Under the pieces are notes generated by a model. It was not told the origin of the DNA. It saw only the letters and a program-made list of their open reading frames with translations, and made no database searches. The position numbers and the translations under genes are program-made. DNA of 43,251 nucleotides, from the NCBI GenBank assembly GCA_030693515.1, contig JAUYAK010000051.1, positions 1-43,251 on the forward strand. Reading direction: 5' to 3'. Positions 41,790 through 43,251 of the stretch are shown one piece after another; positions within the stretch are counted from its first letter, which is position 1; every line of letters starts with the position of its first letter. The DNA is from Opitutaceae bacterium (GTDB taxonomy: Bacteria; Verrucomicrobiota; Verrucomicrobiia; Opitutales; Opitutaceae).

Positions 41790-43001
41790 ATGCAATACCT
41801 TCTCCGAACCTGTTTCCTCGCCCTCCTTTTCGTTGTCCCGGCCCAGGCGCAATCTGGCGCCAAGGCGGGCGAAAAAAAGACCGGCCAACTCGGCGAGGTG
41901 AGGGTGGCCGTGGATTCCGCCGTGGCGGTGCGCGTGACGGCGAGCAATGCCGAGCTGCAGACGCTCGCGCTGATGGCCTTCAACGCGCACGGCGGCTTCC
42001 GCATCGAGGGCAGCAAGCCGCAGTTCGACATCAAGTTCACGGCCGTGGCGCCCACGCAGGTGCGCGTCGACATCACGCGCGGCTTGGGCGGCGCCCTGAC
42101 GGCATCGCAGGTAGTCACCGGCTCGACGCCGCGCCAAGCGCTGCTCCGCGCCGCGGATTTTGCCGTGGAGAAAACCAACGACAGCGGGCTCCGCGGCTTC
42201 TTCACCGCCCGCCTCGCGTTTGTCTCGCAACGCGGCGGGCGCGGCGAGGTGCTGGTCTCTGATCTTTTCCTCGGCGAAGCCAAGCAGCTCACGCACGACA
42301 ACGCCCTCGTCCTCACCCCGCGCTGGGCGCCCGACGGTTCGCGCGTCATCTTCACGAGCTACTTTCGCTCCGGCGCGCCAGATATCTTCACGGCCGATGC
42401 CGCGACCGGCCGCCGCGAGACCATTGTGAGCCTGCGTGGCACCAACACGGGCGCGCGTTTCAGCCCCAACGGCCAGCAGATTGCCATGACGCTTTCGGGC
42501 AGCGGTTCGCCCGAAATTTTCGTCGCCAACGCGCAGGGGAAACAAATCTCCGCCCGCACACGCTCCGACTCCGCCAAGTCCTCGCCCTGCTGGTCGCCCG
42601 ATGGCAGCCAGATCCTGTTTGCGATGGAGCCGGGCCCGCAGCTCTACGTCATGTCCGCGAGCGGCGGCGCGCCGCGACGCCTCAACCTCGGCTATTCCTA
42701 CGCCGCCGAGCCCGACTGGAGCCGCACCAATCGCAACCTGATCGCCTGCACGGTGCGCGTGGGGGGCGGGAAGTTTCAGATTGCGGTGCACGACCTCGCG
42801 ACCGGGCAGACCAAGCAGGTTTCGAAGGCGAGCTTCGATGCCGTCGAGCCCTCGTGGCTCGCCGATGGCCGCCACCTCATTTACACCGCGCGTGATCGCA
42901 CCAGCACGCAGCTGGCAATCCTGGATACAAAAACCGGCAAGAGCACCTCGCTCTCGTCCTTCGGGGCCGCCGCCTTGCAGGCGAGCGTCTGGACCCCATA
43001 A
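41790..43001 (+). CDS. tolB: TolB-like periplasmic beta-propeller protein
   Basis: TolB works in the Tol-Pal system that constricts the outer membrane at division. The 403-residue product has a signal peptide (MQYLLRTCFLALLFVVPAQAQ), an N-terminal TolB-like domain (about residues 30-140) and propeller blades with LTPRWAPDGSRVIFTSY, TGARFSPNGQQIAMTLS, SSPCWSPDGSQILFAME and VEPSWLADGRHLIYTAR. No tolQ, tolR, tolA or pal is adjacent. The stop codon TAA lies right at the edge of the 111-base element that follows, so the original C-terminus may have been changed by insertion. Confidence 0.9.
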   Translation: MQYLLRTCFLALLFVVPAQAQSGAKAGEKKTGQLGEVRVAVDSAVAVRVTASNAELQTLALMAFNAHGGFRIEGSKPQFDIKFTAVAPTQVRVDITRGLGGALTASQVVTGSTPRQALLRAADFAVEKTNDSGLRGFFTARLAFVSQRGGRGEVLVSDLFLGEAKQLTHDNALVLTPRWAPDGSRVIFTSYFRSGAPDIFTADAATGRRETIVSLRGTNTGARFSPNGQQIAMTLSGSGSPEIFVANAQGKQISARTRSDSAKSSPCWSPDGSQILFAMEPGPQLYVMSASGGAPRRLNLGYSYAAEPDWSRTNRNLIACTVRVGGGKFQIAVHDLATGQTKQVSKASFDAVEPSWLADGRHLIYTARDRTSTQLAILDTKTGKSTSLSSFGAAALQASVWTP

Positions 43002-43111
43002 TACCAATCGCACTGTGGGTTTGCCCGTAGGCGCCTCGCTGGACGCCCACGACGGAGGCATCGACCAAGGTCGAGCCCTACCAAGATGCAAAGGGATTGG
43101 GCGATTGGTAT
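43001..43111. mobile_element. 111-base MITE-like element with 11-base terminal inverted repeats
   Basis: ATACCAATCGC (43001-43011) is the exact reverse complement of GCGATTGGTAT (43101-43111). The interior has further pairing, such as TCGACC/GGTCGA around AA. No gene is inside. Size and ends fit a miniature inverted-repeat element, though a clean target duplication is not seen (flanks CATA and AATA). The left edge supplies the last base of the tolB stop codon. Alternatively the two ends are remnants of adjoining insertion sequences. Confidence 0.6.
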
Positions 43112-43133
43112 AATACCATCAGCTATTGATAAT
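43105..43133 (+). promoter_or_regulatory. Candidate promoter for the last gene
   Basis: TTGGTA (43105-43110) and GATAAT (43128-43133) are spaced 17 bases apart and lie 40 bases before the start at 43173. The region 43105-43146 is strikingly AT-rich for this genome. The -35 overlaps the end of the inverted-repeat element, so that end may drive the downstream gene. TATAAT also occurs at 43109-43114. Confidence 0.5.
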
Positions 43134-43172
43134 TAGACTTTATAGTGGGCGTGATTTTGCTCAAGGTTGGCC

Positions 43173-43251
43173 ATGGCGAGAAAACTACCGGATTTGGGGG
43201 AGAAGGTGGTGGCGGAAATCGAGGCGGAGTGGGCCAAGCCGCACGAAACAT
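43173..43251 (+). CDS. Possible transposase, 3' truncated by window edge
   Basis: An ATG at 43173 opens a frame that reads to the window end: MARKLPDLGEKVVAEIEAEW and then AKPHET. This start resembles N-termini of IS630-type transposases as I remember them, with a charged first helix before a helix-turn-helix, but 26 residues are too few to be sure. It has a good promoter upstream, in AT-rich DNA foreign to the GC-rich surroundings. A short helical regulator is an alternative. Confidence 0.4.
   Translation, partial: MARKLPDLGEKVVAEIEAEWAKPHET

Noticed and set aside
1-43251. CRISPR arrays, tRNA or rRNA genes, phage or defence islands
   Set aside because: Reading both strands showed no spaced identical repeats of CRISPR type, no tRNA-like cloverleaf and no defence-gene signatures; a covariance-model scan was not possible.

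Overview
The window is GC-rich (roughly two-thirds G+C), gene-dense bacterial chromosome from a Gram-negative organism. The best guess is phylum Verrucomicrobiota, near Opitutaceae. This rests on the division/cell-wall cluster layout, a protein resembling the Minf_1886 family (to my knowledge restricted to Planctomycetes and Verrucomicrobia), and outer-membrane functions (LPS heptose genes, TolB, a LolA-like protein). No rRNA, tRNA, CRISPR array or prophage is visible. The longest stretch without a gene is 171 bases (43002-43172); all other gaps are under about 150 bases.

Region 1 (1-12381, + strand) is a dcw cluster: murF (5' end cut off), mraY, a 74-residue unknown, a LysM lipoprotein, ftsW, murG, murB, ddl, ftsQ, ftsA, ftsZ, then obgE. 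Most junctions are stop/start overlaps, so it is probably one translationally coupled operon. The canonical murD (after mraY) and murC (after murG) are absent, and FtsZ has Ala in place of the second acidic residue of its T7 loop.

Region 2 (12415-15841, +) holds a stand-alone GspE-N-like protein, a PilB/GspE-type ATPase, a TPR-like lipoprotein and a LysE-type exporter. Facing it on the - strand are mnmA and a helical-repeat lipoprotein (15845-18198). A GH13 alpha-glucan hydrolase follows on + (18307-20763).

Region 3 (20893-24954, +) is the most system-like block: a secreted von Willebrand factor A protein, a histidine kinase with a long low-complexity extracytoplasmic insert, and an OmpR-type regulator. 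Four TGAC(A/G) direct repeats at an exact 11-base period precede the first gene and look like an OmpR/PhoB-class operator. A long hairpin lies between the first and second genes.

Region 4 (24972-30450): a Tat-exported sugar isomerase-like protein and a Fur-family regulator on -, then a Minf_1886-like protein, a two-domain M16 peptidase and a DUF3445 protein on +.

Region 5 (30490-35576, -) is a packed six-gene operon: an M24 peptidase, hldA, a GmhB-like phosphatase, mutM, tlyA, nadK. It links LPS heptose precursor synthesis with DNA repair, rRNA methylation and NADP supply.

Region 6 (35626-43251) contains mixed small transcription units: a DUF192 lipoprotein, a conserved unknown, a membrane methyltransferase-like protein, a Nudix hydrolase, a metallophosphoesterase, a LolA-like protein, rpmG with back-to-back terminators, mrp, tolB, a 111-base element with inverted ends, and the start of a possible transposase.

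Several proteins (Fur-like, MutM, GmhB-like, L33) lack the zinc-binding residues of related forms. This may be lineage drift or a zinc-sparing trait.
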